Translations under genes and position numbers: made by a program
The notes under the pieces: generated by a model
What the model saw: the letters and a program-made list of their open reading frames with translations, nothing else
What the model was told of the DNA's origin: nothing
Database searches by the model: none
Assembly: GCF_030915525.1 (NCBI RefSeq)
Contig: NZ_CP133269.1
Coordinates: 1,451,001-1,515,000, forward strand
DNA length: 64,000 bases
From: Neobacillus sp. PS2-9
Lineage (GTDB): Bacteria; Bacillota; Bacilli; Bacillales; Cytobacillaceae
Direction of reading: 5' to 3'
In this document: piece by piece, positions 19,298 through 29,548 of the stretch
How the letters are laid out: each line of letters starts with the position of its first letter
How positions within the stretch are numbered: position 1 is the first letter of the stretch

Positions 19298-19875
19298 AGG
19301 TAGTAAGTTCAGACATTGTCATCAGTGCAGTTAAGCCAGAACAGTATCCAGAAACAGATTTGCCTGAATTTGCTCTTGCGGGGCGTTCAAACGTAGGAAA
19401 GTCATCTTTTATTAATAAGATGCTAAACCGGAAAGGATTAGCGAGAATTTCGTCTAAGCCTGGTAAAACCCAAACGTTAAATTTTTACCTGATTAATGAA
19501 ATCCTTCATTTTGTCGATGTCCCTGGATATGGATATGCCAAGGTTTCGAAGTCAGAAAGGGCCGCATGGGGAAGGATGATTGAAACGTATTTTACCACTC
19601 GTGAGCAATTACGGGCAGTCGTCTTAATAGTTGATTTACGCCATCCGCCGACAGCGGATGATGTTATGATGTATGATTTCTTAAAACACTATGAAATCCC
19701 GTGCATTGTTATCGCAACTAAGGCAGATAAAATTCCAAAGGGAAAATGGCAAAAGCATCTTAAGGTCACACGCGAAACATTAGACCTTGATAAAAATGAC
19801 CACTTGATTGTCTTCTCCTCTGAAACGGGAGAGGGAAAAGACAAAGCATGGTCCTTGCTACAGAGTTATATGTAA
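19294..19875 (+). CDS. ysxC: Ribosome-biogenesis GTPase YsxC/EngB
   Basis: An essential TRAFAC GTPase needed for late assembly of the 50S subunit. The 193 residues have G1 [11 protein letters not shown]2 region with KTQT, G3 DVPGYGYA, G4 ATKADK and G5 FSSETGEG. The start overlaps the lonA stop, a conserved pairing in Bacillus. A long bidirectional terminator separates it from the convergent membrane gene. Confidence 0.96.
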   Translation: MKVVSSDIVISAVKPEQYPETDLPEFALAGRSNVGKSSFINKMLNRKGLARISSKPGKTQTLNFYLINEILHFVDVPGYGYAKVSKSERAAWGRMIETYFTTREQLRAVVLIVDLRHPPTADDVMMYDFLKHYEIPCIVIATKADKIPKGKWQKHLKVTRETLDLDKNDHLIVFSSETGEGKDKAWSLLQSYM

Positions 19876-19879
19876 GTAA

Positions 19880-19928
19880 GACATAAGAAAACGCCTGGCA
19901 GTTAAGTGCCAGGCGTTTTTCTTATGTC
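19880..19928. terminator. Bidirectional terminator between ysxC and the convergent membrane gene
   Basis: GACATAAG pairs with CTTATGTC outside a perfect ACGCCTGGCA/TGCCAGGCGT core. The flanks give T runs on both strands, so it can stop both converging transcripts. Confidence 0.92.
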
Positions 19929-19947
19929 AGGCTGGAAAATTTCACTG

Positions 19948-20436
19948 TTATTTTTTCTTTTTTAGTAGAAAATAAATACCAACAACAATTAAAAGAGCGG
20001 GCCAGAATTTCCAAATAAAGCTCATGCCATTTTGTAATAAGCCAAGATAGCCGGCAATTTTATCATAAAATAGTAGCGATACCGCTAAAATGAGAAAGAG
20101 GAATGCTTGAAACAAGCCTGTATTTGTTTTTTGGAAACGAAGGAAAAATCCAATTGATATAATGAGAATTAACATGCCAATGGTATGGCTTGGCCAAAAA
20201 GACACATGACCGACAAGATGAAAGTGAAGACCGAAACCACTCATGATAACTCCAGGAAGAATGGCTTCATGTTCCTTAGCTGAATAGCCTTGACCTAAAA
20301 AAGCAATCCCAACGATCATCAGCAAGGTAGGCCATGTATAAAATTGTTGAAAAATAGTAATTCCTGTTTGCTGTAGTAAAAAGTAAGTTCCAAAACCAAT
20401 CAGAATAATTCCGGGAAAGATTCGCTGATTTTTCAT
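19948..20436 (-). CDS. Small membrane protein with LiaI/LiaF-like transmembrane repeats
   Basis: A 162-residue, very hydrophobic protein with about six to seven membrane helices. It begins MKNQRIFPGIILIGFGTYFL and repeats a similar pattern near residue 60 (ILPGVIMSGFGLHFHL) and 145 (FWPALLIVVGIYFLLKKKK). The PGxxLIGxGxxFLL pattern resembles the LiaI/LiaF-type transmembrane family (DUF5668-like). Such proteins are linked to envelope-stress sensing, but no kinase lies near. It is divergent from hemA and convergent to ysxC. Function unassigned. Confidence 0.75.
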   Translation of the reverse strand: MKNQRIFPGIILIGFGTYFLLQQTGITIFQQFYTWPTLLMIVGIAFLGQGYSAKEHEAILPGVIMSGFGLHFHLVGHVSFWPSHTIGMLILIISIGFFLRFQKTNTGLFQAFLFLILAVSLLFYDKIAGYLGLLQNGMSFIWKFWPALLIVVGIYFLLKKKK

Positions 20437-20596
20437 TAAAAAACACCACTTCCAATAAGGTTCACTTGAATCTATTCTATTTTTTTGATACTGTACTTAA
20501 GGAAGTAATAGATAAAACTAAGTCCTATTATTTTTTTATCATAACATATCTTTCGTTTTCTGTTCACATTTTACGAGCAAAAGTCGAAATTGCTCA

Positions 20597-20605
20597 TGAT
20601 ATAAT
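20597..20605 (+). promoter_or_regulatory. Extended -10 element of the hem operon promoter
   Basis: TGATATAAT is an extended -10 51 bases before the hemA start. It lies in the inverted repeat ATGATATAATCAT. A -35 element at the right distance is poor, which fits extended -10 promoters. The inverted repeat could be an operator; it does not fit a 7-1-7 PerR box well. Confidence 0.55.
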
Positions 20606-20655
20606 CATACTAGTTAATACTGCTAATGTACTATTAAGTGGGGGTGTACGAAAAA

Positions 20656-21999
20656 ATGCATATTGTAGTAATCGGTCTTAACTATAAAACTGCCCCTGTA
20701 GAAATCCGTGAGCGGTTGACATTTAATGAAACCGAACTTTTGGATGCCATAAAAAAGTTAAACACTAAAAAAAGCATCCTAGAAAACATCATCTTGTCTA
20801 CATGTAATCGTACGGAAATTTATGCGGTTGTCGATCAACTCCATACAGGCCGCTATTATATAAAAGAATTTCTGTCCGAATGGTTCGGTATGGAACAAAC
20901 GGAATTCTCTCCATTCTTATTTGTTTATGAAGACGATGGAGCTGTAGAGCATTTGTTTAATGTTACATGCGGACTCAATTCCATGGTTTTAGGGGAAACA
21001 CAAATACTTGGGCAGGTGCGTACTAGCTTTATGCTGGCACAACAAGAGGAAACGACTGGTTCAGTGTTCAATCACTTGTTTAAACAAGCGATTACGGTAG
21101 CCAAACGTGGACATTCAGAAACAGATATTGGCGCTAATGCCGTTTCTGTTAGTTATGCTGCGGTTGAGCTGGCAAAGAAAATCTTCGGCTCTCTTGCCAA
21201 TAAACATGTATTGATTTTCGGTGCGGGAAAAATGGGTGAATTAGCAGCCCAAAACTTGCACGGTAACGGTGTGAAAAAGGTAACAGTGATCAATCGTACT
21301 TACGATAAAGCAAAAACCCTTGCCAGCCGTTTTAATGGCGAGGCGAAAACGTTGGCTGACTTACAGCAGTCACTCATTGAAGCGGATATTTTAATTAGCT
21401 CAACGGGTGCAAAAGACTTTGTCATTACAAAAGAAATGATGGCTAAGGTTGAGAAAAAGCGTAAGGGCAAACCATTATTTATGGTAGATATTGCTGTACC
21501 ACGTGATTTGGACCCAAGAATTTCAGAGCTTGAGAATGTCTTTTTATACGATATTGACGATTTAGAAGGCATTGTTGAAGCAAACCTGCAAGAACGCCAA
21601 AAAGCAGCAGCTAAAATCAGACTGATGATTGAAAAAGAAATCGTTGATTTCAAGCAATGGCTTGGAATGCTTGGTGTAGTGCCTGTCATTTCCGCTCTTC
21701 GCGAAAAAGCTTTGGCTATTCAAGCTGAGACAATGGTAAGTTTGGAAAGAAAATTGCCCAATTTATCAGATCGTGACCTGAAAGTATTAAACAAACATAC
21801 AAAGAGCATTATCAACCAGCTTTTAAAGGATCCGATTTTACAAGCGAAAGAAATGGCTGCTAGACCAGATGCCGAACAGGCGATGGATTTGTTTATTAAA
21901 ATATTCAATATTGAAGAGCTTGTTGAAGAACAACATTCGAGAGCAGCCGAAGTTAATACATCACCGGTTCTTAAACCACAGGCTTCCTTTCAGTCATAA
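20656..21999 (+). CDS. hemA: Glutamyl-tRNA reductase
   Basis: First committed step of C5-pathway tetrapyrrole synthesis: reduces glutamyl-tRNA to glutamate-1-semialdehyde with NADPH. ATG at 20656 ([19 protein letters not shown]) follows GGGGGTG; the GTG at 20638 is inside the ribosome site. The product has 447 residues. The catalytic cysteine is C50 in [13 protein letters not shown]. The NADPH-binding part has [16 protein letters not shown], and the C-terminal dimerisation helix is long and charged. First gene of hemAXCDBL. Confidence 0.97.
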   Translation: MHIVVIGLNYKTAPVEIRERLTFNETELLDAIKKLNTKKSILENIILSTCNRTEIYAVVDQLHTGRYYIKEFLSEWFGMEQTEFSPFLFVYEDDGAVEHLFNVTCGLNSMVLGETQILGQVRTSFMLAQQEETTGSVFNHLFKQAITVAKRGHSETDIGANAVSVSYAAVELAKKIFGSLANKHVLIFGAGKMGELAAQNLHGNGVKKVTVINRTYDKAKTLASRFNGEAKTLADLQQSLIEADILISSTGAKDFVITKEMMAKVEKKRKGKPLFMVDIAVPRDLDPRISELENVFLYDIDDLEGIVEANLQERQKAAAKIRLMIEKEIVDFKQWLGMLGVVPVISALREKALAIQAETMVSLERKLPNLSDRDLKVLNKHTKSIINQLLKDPILQAKEMAARPDAEQAMDLFIKIFNIEELVEEQHSRAAEVNTSPVLKPQASFQS

Positions 22000-22011
22000 G
22001 GGGTACCTTCT

Positions 22012-22845
22012 ATGTTCGATGTCTTTATGACAAGGCTTCATGAATTAACGGTTGTTCTATATGCCTTCAGTGTGTTGTTATATTTCTTTGATTTCATTCA
22101 CCATAACCGGAAGGCAAACCGAATTGCCTTCTGGTTACTTGCATTTGTATGGGTTTTACAAACGATTTTCCTATTTTTTTATATGACAAAAACAGGAAGG
22201 TTCCCTGTACTAACGATCTTTGAGGGACTCTATTTTTATGCTTGGGTATTAGTAACATTGTCAATTGGGATAAATCATTTACTGCGAGTCGATTTTATCG
22301 TCTTTTTTACGAATATCCTTGGTTTTACCGTAATGGCGATTCATACCTTCGCTCCAATGCAGTACCATTCTCATATCATGGCTAAACAGCTAGTATCAGA
22401 ACTACTGTTAATCCATATTACAATGGCGATTCTTTCATACGGGGCATTTTCCCTGTCGTTTGTATTTTCAGCCCTGTATCTGCTTCAATATGATCTATTG
22501 AAACGGAAAAAATGGGGAACAAGGCTTGTGCGCCTGGCAGATTTAGATAAACTTGAAAAATCATCTTACATATTGGCTGTCATTGGTGTCCCGATGCTCC
22601 TGCTCAGCCTTATTTTAGGCTTACAGTGGGCATTTCTAAAGGTTCCTGGGATGCCGTGGTACGATATGAAAATTATTGGGTCGTTTTTGTTGCTAACGGC
22701 CTACAGCATCTATTTATATCTCCGGATTGGAAAAAACCTATCTGGCAGAAAGTTAGCCATGTGGAATACGGCTTCATTTTTAATAGTATTAATTAATTTT
22801 TTCTTATTTGGTCGATTATCATCTTTCCATTTATGGTATGCATAA
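22012..22845 (+). CDS. hemX: HemX, membrane protein of the hem operon
   Basis: An eight-helix CcsA-like membrane protein of 277 residues. In B. subtilis it lowers the amount of HemA and so tunes haem synthesis; it is not an enzyme of the pathway. Visible marks are the N-terminal helix VVLYAFSVLLYFFDFIHH, the FEGLYFYAWV region, a periplasmic-side AFLKVPGMPWYDMK segment near the CcsA tryptophan-rich position, and YSIYLYLRIG. It starts 12 bases after hemA behind AAGGGGTACC. Confidence 0.93.
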   Translation: MFDVFMTRLHELTVVLYAFSVLLYFFDFIHHNRKANRIAFWLLAFVWVLQTIFLFFYMTKTGRFPVLTIFEGLYFYAWVLVTLSIGINHLLRVDFIVFFTNILGFTVMAIHTFAPMQYHSHIMAKQLVSELLLIHITMAILSYGAFSLSFVFSALYLLQYDLLKRKKWGTRLVRLADLDKLEKSSYILAVIGVPMLLLSLILGLQWAFLKVPGMPWYDMKIIGSFLLLTAYSIYLYLRIGKNLSGRKLAMWNTASFLIVLINFFLFGRLSSFHLWYA

Positions 22846-22860
22846 CCTTAGGAGGCAGTC

Positions 22861-23796
22861 ATGAGAAAAATTATTGTTGGTTCTAGACGAAGCAAGTTGG
22901 CATTAACACAAACCAATTGGGTGATTGAACAGCTAAAGAAGCTGGATTCTCGTTTTGAGTTTGAAGTAAAAGAAATCGTAACCAAAGGTGATAAAATCCT
23001 CGATGTTACACTTTCAAAAGTGGGCGGAAAAGGGTTATTCGTGAAGGAAATAGAGCAAGCTATGCTTGATAAAGAGATTGATATGGCCGTTCATAGTATG
23101 AAAGACATGCCAGCTGTTTTACCTGAGGGTCTTACAATCGGCTGTATTCCTTTCCGTGAAGACCATCGTGATGCTCTTATTTCAAGAGATCATGTTAAGT
23201 TGAAAGATTTAAAGCCAGGTGCAATTGTTGGGACGAGTAGCCTTCGCCGCAGTGCTCAGCTATTAATACAACGCCCAGACTTAGAGATTAAATGGATTCG
23301 TGGAAATGTGGATACAAGACTAGCAAAATTACAGGAAGAAGAATATGATGCGATCATTTTAGCAGCCGCAGGACTTTCCCGCCTTGGCTGGGCTACTGAT
23401 GTAGTAACAGAATTTATTGATGCCGATATTTGTGTTCCTGCTGTTGGGCAAGGTGCACTATCCATTGAATGCCGCGAAGATGATAAAGAATTACTAGAGC
23501 TGTTTGAGAAATTCACTTGTAAGAAAACAGAAAGAGCGGTTCGTGCCGAGCGTGCTTTCCTGCAAAAAATGGAGGGTGGCTGTCAGGTGCCGATTGCCGG
23601 ATTTGCTCGAATAGAGGAAAATGATGAAGTCGTATTAAATGTACTTGTTGCTTCTCCAGAAGGTCAAGAGATCTTTAAAGAGGAACTAAGAGGACAAAAT
23701 CCGGAAGAGCTTGGTGTTCAGGCTGCTGATTTATTAATTAAAAAAGGAGCCAAGGACCTGATTGAAAAGGTGAAACGGGAGCTGGAAGGTCAATGA
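22861..23796 (+). CDS. hemC: Porphobilinogen deaminase (hydroxymethylbilane synthase)
   Basis: Joins four porphobilinogens into hydroxymethylbilane using a dipyrromethane cofactor. The 311 residues show [47 protein letters not shown], and the cofactor cysteine in [16 protein letters not shown] at 22861 is preceded by TTAGGAGG. The stop overlaps the hemD start (ATGA). Confidence 0.97.
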   Translation: MRKIIVGSRRSKLALTQTNWVIEQLKKLDSRFEFEVKEIVTKGDKILDVTLSKVGGKGLFVKEIEQAMLDKEIDMAVHSMKDMPAVLPEGLTIGCIPFREDHRDALISRDHVKLKDLKPGAIVGTSSLRRSAQLLIQRPDLEIKWIRGNVDTRLAKLQEEEYDAIILAAAGLSRLGWATDVVTEFIDADICVPAVGQGALSIECREDDKELLELFEKFTCKKTERAVRAERAFLQKMEGGCQVPIAGFARIEENDEVVLNVLVASPEGQEIFKEELRGQNPEELGVQAADLLIKKGAKDLIEKVKRELEGQ

Positions 23797-24578
23797 TCCA
23801 ATCATTGCCCTTGCTTGATAAAAAAGTCCTTGTTCCAAGAGGCGAAAATCAAGCAAAATCCTTTTCACGGCTTGTAGAAAGGGAGGGAGGGATTCCAGTC
23901 GAAATCCCTCTTATTTCCTTTCGACCCATTGAAAAAGTCGATCGCCTTCAAGACTCTTTGAAGGCCCTTGATACATATGATTGGATTATTTTTACGAGCA
24001 ATGTAACGGTTGAGACCTTTTTTTCTTTTTACCAAAAGGAAGAATTGGATGAAAGATTTCCTAAAATCGCAGTGATTGGGAAAAAGACGGCAGAGTGCTT
24101 GGAGAAAAAAGGGCTAACTACCGCATTCGTTCCATCTGCCTATGTGGCTGAGGTATTTGTTGAGGAGTTTTTACCTTTTATCCAAAGTGGTATGCGGATT
24201 TTGCTTCCGAAAGGAAACCTCGCGCGGGAATACATCTCACGAGCCTTATCAGAAGCTGGAGCTGCGGTTGATGAAATCGTCATTTACGAAACCTATCTGC
24301 CTGATGAAAGCCGAGAAAAGCTGGCAAGGATGCTGGCTGACGGGCAACTGGATATTCTGCTGTTTACAAGTCCTTCTACGGTGGATCATTTGATGGAGGT
24401 TGTCAAAGACTACGGCCTTGAAGAACAGGTAAACAAGTGTGTCATCGGCTGTATCGGTCCGGTAACAGAGAAAAAGCTAGTTGAACACGGCCTTACCGTT
24501 CATGCTTCACCAAAGGAATATACCGTAAAAGAAATGATTAAAAGCACTATTGCTTATTTAGATGTGGAGGAATCATAA
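23793..24578 (+). CDS. hemD: Uroporphyrinogen-III synthase
   Basis: Cyclises hydroxymethylbilane to uroporphyrinogen III with inversion of ring D. The family is poorly conserved; here 261 residues show [38 protein letters not shown] and the second-domain [13 protein letters not shown] with [12 protein letters not shown]. Position between hemC and hemB in the operon makes the assignment secure. It overlaps hemC by four bases and touches hemB without a gap. Confidence 0.95.
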   Translation: MIQSLPLLDKKVLVPRGENQAKSFSRLVEREGGIPVEIPLISFRPIEKVDRLQDSLKALDTYDWIIFTSNVTVETFFSFYQKEELDERFPKIAVIGKKTAECLEKKGLTTAFVPSAYVAEVFVEEFLPFIQSGMRILLPKGNLAREYISRALSEAGAAVDEIVIYETYLPDESREKLARMLADGQLDILLFTSPSTVDHLMEVVKDYGLEEQVNKCVIGCIGPVTEKKLVEHGLTVHASPKEYTVKEMIKSTIAYLDVEES

Positions 24579-25559
24579 ATGGAACTTCAATTCAAACGTC
24601 ATCGCCGCCTGCGTTCTAGTGTCAGCATGCGCGCACTTGTTAGAGAAAATCACTTGAAAGCGGAGGACTTTATCTATCCGCTGTTTATCTATGAAGGGGA
24701 AAACATCCGCAATGAAGTGTCATCTATGCCAGGCGTGTTCCAAGTTTCCATGGACCATCTTCAAGCTGAAATGGAAGATATCGTTGCTCATGGCATAAAG
24801 TCTGTCCTGTTATTCGGTATTCCTGCGACGAAGGATGCGTGTGGGGAGCAAGCCTATCATGACCACGGAATTGTTCAGGTAGCCACTCGTTTTATTAAAG
24901 AACACTTCCCAGAAATCATCGTTGTAGCTGATACTTGCTTGTGTGAATATACAAGCCATGGACACTGTGGCGTCGTTGAAGGGGAAAAAATCCTTAACGA
25001 TGCGTCATTAGATCTTCTTGTTAAAACAGCAGTGGCACAAGCTCAAGCTGGTGCGGACATTATTGCGCCATCTAACATGATGGACGGCTTTGTTGCTGCT
25101 ATTCGTGCCGGTCTTGATGAAGCTGGATTTACAGAGATTCCAATTATGTCTTATGCCGTTAAATATGCTTCTGCATTCTACGGACCGTTCCGTGAGGCAG
25201 CAGAAGGCGCGCCACAATTCGGTGACCGCAAGACTTATCAAATGGATCCTGCTAACCGAATGGAAGCATTCAGAGAAGCAGAATCGGATGTAGCAGAGGG
25301 TGCTGATTTCTTAATTGTTAAACCAGGTATGCCATACCTTGATATCGTTCGTGATATGAAAAATACCTTTAACCTGCCTATTGTTATTTATAACGTAAGC
25401 GGTGAGTATTCCATGATTAAGGCAGCTTCTGCAAACGGCTGGATTGACGAGAAAAACACCGTTCTTGAAATGTTGATGGGCATGAAGCGTGCCGGTGCTG
25501 ACTTGATCATCACGTATGCAGCAAAAGATGCGATTCGCTGGTTGAAAGAAGACCAATAA
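24579..25559 (+). CDS. hemB: Delta-aminolevulinic acid dehydratase (porphobilinogen synthase)
   Basis: Condenses two aminolevulinates to porphobilinogen. The 326 residues contain the zinc-type metal site [16 protein letters not shown] and the two Schiff-base lysines in [16 protein letters not shown] and [12 protein letters not shown]. The ATG directly follows the hemD stop codon (TAAATG), behind a GTGGAGG that lies inside hemD. Confidence 0.97.
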   Translation: MELQFKRHRRLRSSVSMRALVRENHLKAEDFIYPLFIYEGENIRNEVSSMPGVFQVSMDHLQAEMEDIVAHGIKSVLLFGIPATKDACGEQAYHDHGIVQVATRFIKEHFPEIIVVADTCLCEYTSHGHCGVVEGEKILNDASLDLLVKTAVAQAQAGADIIAPSNMMDGFVAAIRAGLDEAGFTEIPIMSYAVKYASAFYGPFREAAEGAPQFGDRKTYQMDPANRMEAFREAESDVAEGADFLIVKPGMPYLDIVRDMKNTFNLPIVIYNVSGEYSMIKAASANGWIDEKNTVLEMLMGMKRAGADLIITYAAKDAIRWLKEDQ

Positions 25560-25583
25560 ACATTTTTGAAAAGAGGGAAAAGG

Positions 25584-26870
25584 ATGCGCTCATATACAAA
25601 ATCGATTGAAGCATTTAAAGAAGCCCAAACCCTTATGCCTGGCGGCGTAAACAGTCCAGTTCGTGCCTTTAAATCAGTGAATATGGACCCGATTTTTATG
25701 GAAAGAGGCAAAGGGTCTAAAATTTATGATATCGATGGCAATGAATACATTGACTATGTACTTTCATGGGGTCCTCTAATCCTTGGACATACCAATGACC
25801 GTGTCGTCGAAGCAATGAAAAAAGTAGCGGAGCTTGGTACAAGCTATGGTGCTCCTACTTTGATGGAAAATGAGCTGGCAAAGCTTGTCATTGAACGTGT
25901 TCCATCAATCGAGGTAATACGGATGGTATCATCAGGTACGGAAGCAACGATGAGTGCCCTTCGTTTAGCAAGAGGATATACAGGCCGTAATAAGATTTTG
26001 AAGTTCGAAGGCTGCTATCATGGCCATGGGGATTCCCTGTTAATTAAAGCCGGATCAGGTGTGGCTACACTAGGACTTCCTGACAGCCCTGGCGTTCCTG
26101 AAGGAGTAGCATCCAATACGATTACGGTAGCGTACAACGATCTTGAAGGTGTAAAGTATGCGTTTGAGCAATTTGGTGAAGATATCGCCTGTATCATTGT
26201 TGAGCCAGTTGCTGGGAATATGGGTCTTGTTCCGCCGCTTCCTGGATTCTTGGAAGGACTGCGTGAGATTACTTCATCAAATGGCGCATTGCTCATTTTT
26301 GACGAGGTTATGACTGGCTTCCGCGTGGGCTACAACTGTGCACAAGGGTACTTCAATGTAACTCCTGATATCACTTGTCTTGGAAAAGTAATCGGTGGTG
26401 GACTTCCAGTAGGGGCATACGGCGGTAAAGCTGAAATCATGCAGCAAATCGCTCCAAGCGGTCCGATTTACCAAGCTGGAACCCTTTCTGGTAACCCGCT
26501 TGCTATGACAGCAGGTTATGAAACTTTGAGCCAATTAACGCCGGAACATTACGAGGAGTTTATCCGTAAGGGAGATCTTCTTGAAAAAGGCTTTAAGGCG
26601 GCTGCTGAAAAGTACGATATTCCAATTACATTTAACCGTGCGGGATCCATGATTGGTTTCTTCTTCACCAATGAAGAGGTTATTAACTTTGAAAAAGCAA
26701 AAACATCTAATTTAGAGTTCTTTGCAGAGTACTACCGTGAAATGGCGGAGCAAGGTATCTTCTTACCACCTTCTCAATTCGAAGGATTATTCCTATCGAC
26801 TGCCCATACGGATGAAGACATTGAAAAAACAATACAAGCAGCGGAAATTGCATTTTCGAAGCTTAAATAA
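25584..26870 (+). CDS. hemL: Glutamate-1-semialdehyde 2,1-aminomutase
   Basis: A PLP enzyme that makes 5-aminolevulinate from glutamate-1-semialdehyde, last gene of the operon though second in the pathway. ATG 25584 ([20 protein letters not shown]) is the family start; a TTG at 25566 is too close to hemB. The product has 428 residues. The cofactor lysine is about K268 in [36 protein letters not shown] and [11 protein letters not shown] are also seen. A terminator follows. Confidence 0.97.
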   Translation: MRSYTKSIEAFKEAQTLMPGGVNSPVRAFKSVNMDPIFMERGKGSKIYDIDGNEYIDYVLSWGPLILGHTNDRVVEAMKKVAELGTSYGAPTLMENELAKLVIERVPSIEVIRMVSSGTEATMSALRLARGYTGRNKILKFEGCYHGHGDSLLIKAGSGVATLGLPDSPGVPEGVASNTITVAYNDLEGVKYAFEQFGEDIACIIVEPVAGNMGLVPPLPGFLEGLREITSSNGALLIFDEVMTGFRVGYNCAQGYFNVTPDITCLGKVIGGGLPVGAYGGKAEIMQQIAPSGPIYQAGTLSGNPLAMTAGYETLSQLTPEHYEEFIRKGDLLEKGFKAAAEKYDIPITFNRAGSMIGFFFTNEEVINFEKAKTSNLEFFAEYYREMAEQGIFLPPSQFEGLFLSTAHTDEDIEKTIQAAEIAFSKLK

Positions 26871-26882
26871 ATTTGTTTTGGG

Positions 26883-26914
26883 AGGCACTCACCTAATTTG
26901 GTGGGTGTCTTTTT
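26883..26914 (+). terminator. Intrinsic terminator of the hem operon
   Basis: AGGCACTCACC pairs with GGTGGGTGTCT around TAATTT, followed by TTTT. Confidence 0.85.
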
Positions 26915-26939
26915 GTTGGGTATTTCTGGGTAAATGTGA

Positions 26940-27041
26940 AAAAAATGCCAATAACCCTGAAAAATGAGCCAATCTCTTACGAAAATGAGCCAATCGTTGG
27001 TTAAAATAAGCCAATAATGATAAATTTTGAGCCAATCAATA
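26940..27041. repeat. Tandem array with a 21-bp period, GAGCCAATC unit (5 units)
   Basis: GCCAAT recurs at 26947, 26968, 26989, 27010 and 27031, exactly 21 bases apart each time. Each unit is A-rich upstream (AAAATGA) with a variable tail. Read on the minus strand it gives a seven-residue pattern around DWLIF, but no proper gene is evident there. It lies in the 463-base gap between hemL and spoVID. Confidence 0.8.
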
Positions 27042-27134
27042 ATACTCAACAATAAAATAATTTGAATTTCTAGTTGTAAACACCTAAAATGCATTGTAAG
27101 TGGTGTAAAATTACACTAATTTAGGCTGATGAAA

Positions 27135-27213
27135 TGATTTATCAGCGGATTTTAAGCCTTTATCAGCGAATTTACCCAATTTATCGGCGAATTTATGATT
27201 TTATCAGCGAATC
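27135..27213. repeat. Tandem array with a 21-bp period, TTTATCAGCG unit (4 units)
   Basis: ATCAGCG or ATCGGCG starts at 27141, 27162, 27183 and 27203, spacings 21, 21 and 20. Units have the form TTTATCAGCGAATTT plus six variable bases. The array differs in sequence from the one just upstream but shares its period. Nothing else is seen in this gap except the spoVID promoter. Confidence 0.8.
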
Positions 27214-27255
27214 ACGTTTCTCCTAATTCTTTTCCCTCTGCAATAATGTTTTTTA

Positions 27256-27284
27256 TCATAAATAAATCTCATTGTTCATAGAGT
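27256..27284 (+). promoter_or_regulatory. Candidate SigmaE promoter of spoVID
   Basis: TCATAAA (27256-27262), 14-base spacer and CATAGAGT (27277-27284) match the SigmaE pattern KMATATT-N14-CATACAMT reasonably (-10 fits CATANNNT). SigmaE control of spoVID is known in B. subtilis. The spoIVFA region shows the same architecture. Confidence 0.6.
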
Positions 27285-27333
27285 GTAAGTGACATAGTGA
27301 TTTTGCGTGAAGGATACGAAAGGAGGAGTCGCT

Positions 27334-28398
27334 TTGTCCCAAGAGAATCAATCGTGCCTACGATTTTCTTTGGAGGAATCTTTGTGGTTTAGAAAAGGAC
27401 AGGAAGTCGAGGAACTTCTATCGATTTCTCTAGACCCGGATATTACCATCCAGGAAAACGATCAGTACGTAACCATACGTGGTTCGCTGGAGCTTACCGG
27501 CGAATATAAAAGTTACGAACCTAGCAATGAGGGTAGCGAAGAGGAAGTAACATCCCAAAAATTTGTTGAAAGGGTGGCAGAACGCGAGGAGGGCACCTGT
27601 GAATTTTCACATCGCTTCCCAGTCGATATCACCATCCCGAACAATCGGATTCAAAGCATCTATGATATTGATGTTCTCGTTGAATCATTCGATTATGCTA
27701 CACCAGAGCGCAGTTGCCTTAAACTATCTGCAGAGCTGACCATCAGTGGTTTATATGATGCAGAGCAGCAGGAACAAGTAGAACCTGAATATGAGGTACT
27801 TAACCGTTACGAAATTGAAGAGGCTGAGGAAGAAGCAGCCATTGAACAAGCAGCAGTTCAAAGCACATACGAAAACAACTTCTTATTTGAAGCAGAGGCA
27901 AGAAAACAACAGGAAGAGGAAGAAGTAGAAGTATTACCGAAGTTCCCAACCTTTAACTATCAGCCTTCTGCAGAGGAACAAGAAGAATTTGAGCCTGAAT
28001 GGGCCAGAAATGAAGGCGGCCAGCCAGTTGAGATTGAAGAAGAGGAAATCGTTGTTCAAGAACAAGCAGCACCACAACCAGAGGTTATTTTTGAAGAGGA
28101 AGTAAAGCATGTAGAAGAAAGCTCTTCATCTCCTGAGGAAGCACCTAAGGTCAAGAAGAAGAAGGCAGCCAAGAAAAAGAGTATGACACTTACCGAATTT
28201 TTTGCAAGGAAAGATGAAAACTCCGCCCAAACCAGTTTACGAGTTTGCATAGTACAGAAGGGGGATACAGTAAGTACCCTCGCAGACCGTTATGATGTTA
28301 CGGTTCAAAATCTGTTGCGCGAAAATAATCTGGAACTCAATCAAGATGTGTATGAGGGGCAAGTATTATATATCCCTAGTGCTTTTGCAAAAAAATAA
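27334..28398 (+). CDS. spoVID: Spore coat morphogenetic protein SpoVID
   Basis: Anchors coat layers around the forespore by binding SafA and SpoIVA. I chose the TTG at 27334, with AAGGAGG eight bases upstream, giving MSQENQSCLRFSLEESL; the GTG at 27307 lies before that site. The 354-residue protein has a conserved N-terminal domain to about residue 145 (LLSISLDPDITI, GSLELTGEY), a long Glu-rich low-complexity middle, a basic patch VKKKKAAKKKS, and a C-terminal LysM domain (CIVQKGDTVSTLADRY to GQVLYIPS). It is shorter than the B. subtilis protein because of the middle region, which varies in length. Confidence 0.93.
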   Translation: MSQENQSCLRFSLEESLWFRKGQEVEELLSISLDPDITIQENDQYVTIRGSLELTGEYKSYEPSNEGSEEEVTSQKFVERVAEREEGTCEFSHRFPVDITIPNNRIQSIYDIDVLVESFDYATPERSCLKLSAELTISGLYDAEQQEQVEPEYEVLNRYEIEEAEEEAAIEQAAVQSTYENNFLFEAEARKQQEEEEVEVLPKFPTFNYQPSAEEQEEFEPEWARNEGGQPVEIEEEEIVVQEQAAPQPEVIFEEEVKHVEESSSSPEEAPKVKKKKAAKKKSMTLTEFFARKDENSAQTSLRVCIVQKGDTVSTLADRYDVTVQNLLRENNLELNQDVYEGQVLYIPSAFAKK

Positions 28399-28412
28399 CC
28401 ATTCACAATTGT

Positions 28413-28447
28413 TGAGCGGGTTTTCTTTAACCTGCTCAGCTTCTTTT
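28413..28447 (+). terminator. Hairpin between spoVID and ysxE
   Basis: TGAGCGGGTT pairs with AACCTGCTCA (one G-T pair), followed by GCTTCTTTT. It may reduce but not abolish read-through to ysxE, which has no clear promoter of its own. Confidence 0.6.
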
Positions 28448-28490
28448 AAAAGCTATTTCGGCTTTTCCATTGAAAGAAGGTCGAGTTGAC

Positions 28491-29528
28491 ATGAATGAGT
28501 CAAATCGGATACAAATGCTAGCACCCGTATTAAAAAATTATTATATTGAACCTCATTTTGTAGAGGATTATGGTACGGTACAAAAAATTTATTCCAATAA
28601 AGGTACGTTTGCCTTAAAGAAAATCAATCCCTCAATCGGGACTGATTTCATTCGCCATGTGCATCTTCTGTACCAAAAAGGATTTAATCGCATCGTCCCA
28701 ATTTATCCAACAATGGACGGCAGGTATGCGGTGCTGCACGAAAATGACTTGTACTATCTCATGCCCTGGATGCCAAATGATTTAAAAGAAAACCGCGAGC
28801 AAACCAATCTGCAATTATTTCGCGAATTAGCGAGACTTCATACCCTTTCGGCAAAAGAAATCACTGTCAACAAAGAAGAACGAACAGAGCATTATGAAAA
28901 GACCATTCAAGAGATGGAAAAACAACAGGAATTCCTGGATGGTTTTATCGATCAATGCGAAAAAAAGACCTACATGTCTCCGTTCGAATTATTGTATTGC
29001 ATGTATTATAACGAAATTAGCCAAGCGCTAAGGTTTTCAAAAACAAAATTTGAAGAATGGTACGAAAGCACAAAGGAAACCGAAAAGGCCCGTATGGTCA
29101 TAACCCATGGGAAATTAGCTTCTGAGCATTTTTTGTATGATGATCGAGGATACGGCTATTTTATTAATTTTGAAAATGCACGTTATGGTTCCCCGATTCA
29201 TGATTTGCTCCCTTACCTTTCTCGTGCAATTAATACCAGGCCGAAGCGGAGTGATACAGCGATCGACTGGGTGTACCATTATTTCAAATACTTCCCGTTT
29301 AAACCAGATGAGAAGCTATTATTCTTCAGCTATTTAGCTCTTCCCATTCCAATCATACAGGTAGCGGAGAGCTATTATCGAAAGCAGGGGCGAAAAAATG
29401 AGTTGAAATATGTCAGCCAGCTGCAGCACCGATACTGGCATTTAAAGAATTCTGAGTATATTGTCATGAAAATGACGGAAATCGAAAACGCACAAAAAGC
29501 AAAAGAAGGAGCCCAGCAGCAGTCATAA
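28491..29528 (+). CDS. ysxE: CotS/YsxE-family kinase-like spore coat protein
   Basis: Belongs to the aminoglycoside-phosphotransferase-like CotS family found in spore coats; enzyme activity is not established. I prefer ATG 28491 (MNESNRIQMLAPVLKNYYIE) with GAAGGTCGA upstream; a TTG at 28470 has no ribosome site. The product has 345 residues. A catalytic-loop-like segment is VITHGKLASEHFLYDDRG, followed by FINFENARYGSPIHDLLPY in the place of the metal-binding motif. It follows spoVID as in B. subtilis. Confidence 0.9.
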   Translation: MNESNRIQMLAPVLKNYYIEPHFVEDYGTVQKIYSNKGTFALKKINPSIGTDFIRHVHLLYQKGFNRIVPIYPTMDGRYAVLHENDLYYLMPWMPNDLKENREQTNLQLFRELARLHTLSAKEITVNKEERTEHYEKTIQEMEKQQEFLDGFIDQCEKKTYMSPFELLYCMYYNEISQALRFSKTKFEEWYESTKETEKARMVITHGKLASEHFLYDDRGYGYFINFENARYGSPIHDLLPYLSRAINTRPKRSDTAIDWVYHYFKYFPFKPDEKLLFFSYLALPIPIIQVAESYYRKQGRKNELKYVSQLQHRYWHLKNSEYIVMKMTEIENAQKAKEGAQQQS

Positions 29529-29548
29529 CTCTGCAAGATGGGCTCCTT
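29506..29548. terminator. Hairpin overlapping the ysxE 3' end, best oriented for the minus-strand gene
   Basis: AAGGAGCCCA (inside ysxE codons) pairs with TGGGCTCCTT after the stop. On the minus strand it is followed by TTCTTTTGCTTTTTG, so it fits as the terminator of the 63-residue gene; on the plus strand the T run is missing. Confidence 0.6.

Noticed and set aside
20591..20612. PerR box at the hemA promoter
   Set aside because: The inverted repeat ATGATATAATCAT is 5-3-5 and does not align with the 7-1-7 PerR consensus TTATAATNATTATAA.
26774..27094. A 106-codon minus-strand frame with a DWLIF heptad pattern
   Set aside because: The pattern is the 21-bp array read in frame (21 bases make 7 codons). 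The frame runs antisense into hemL and has no convincing ribosome site.
26940..27213. Possible CRISPR array
   Set aside because: The units are only 7-15 bp conserved with no unique spacers of 30 bp or so, and no cas genes are near.
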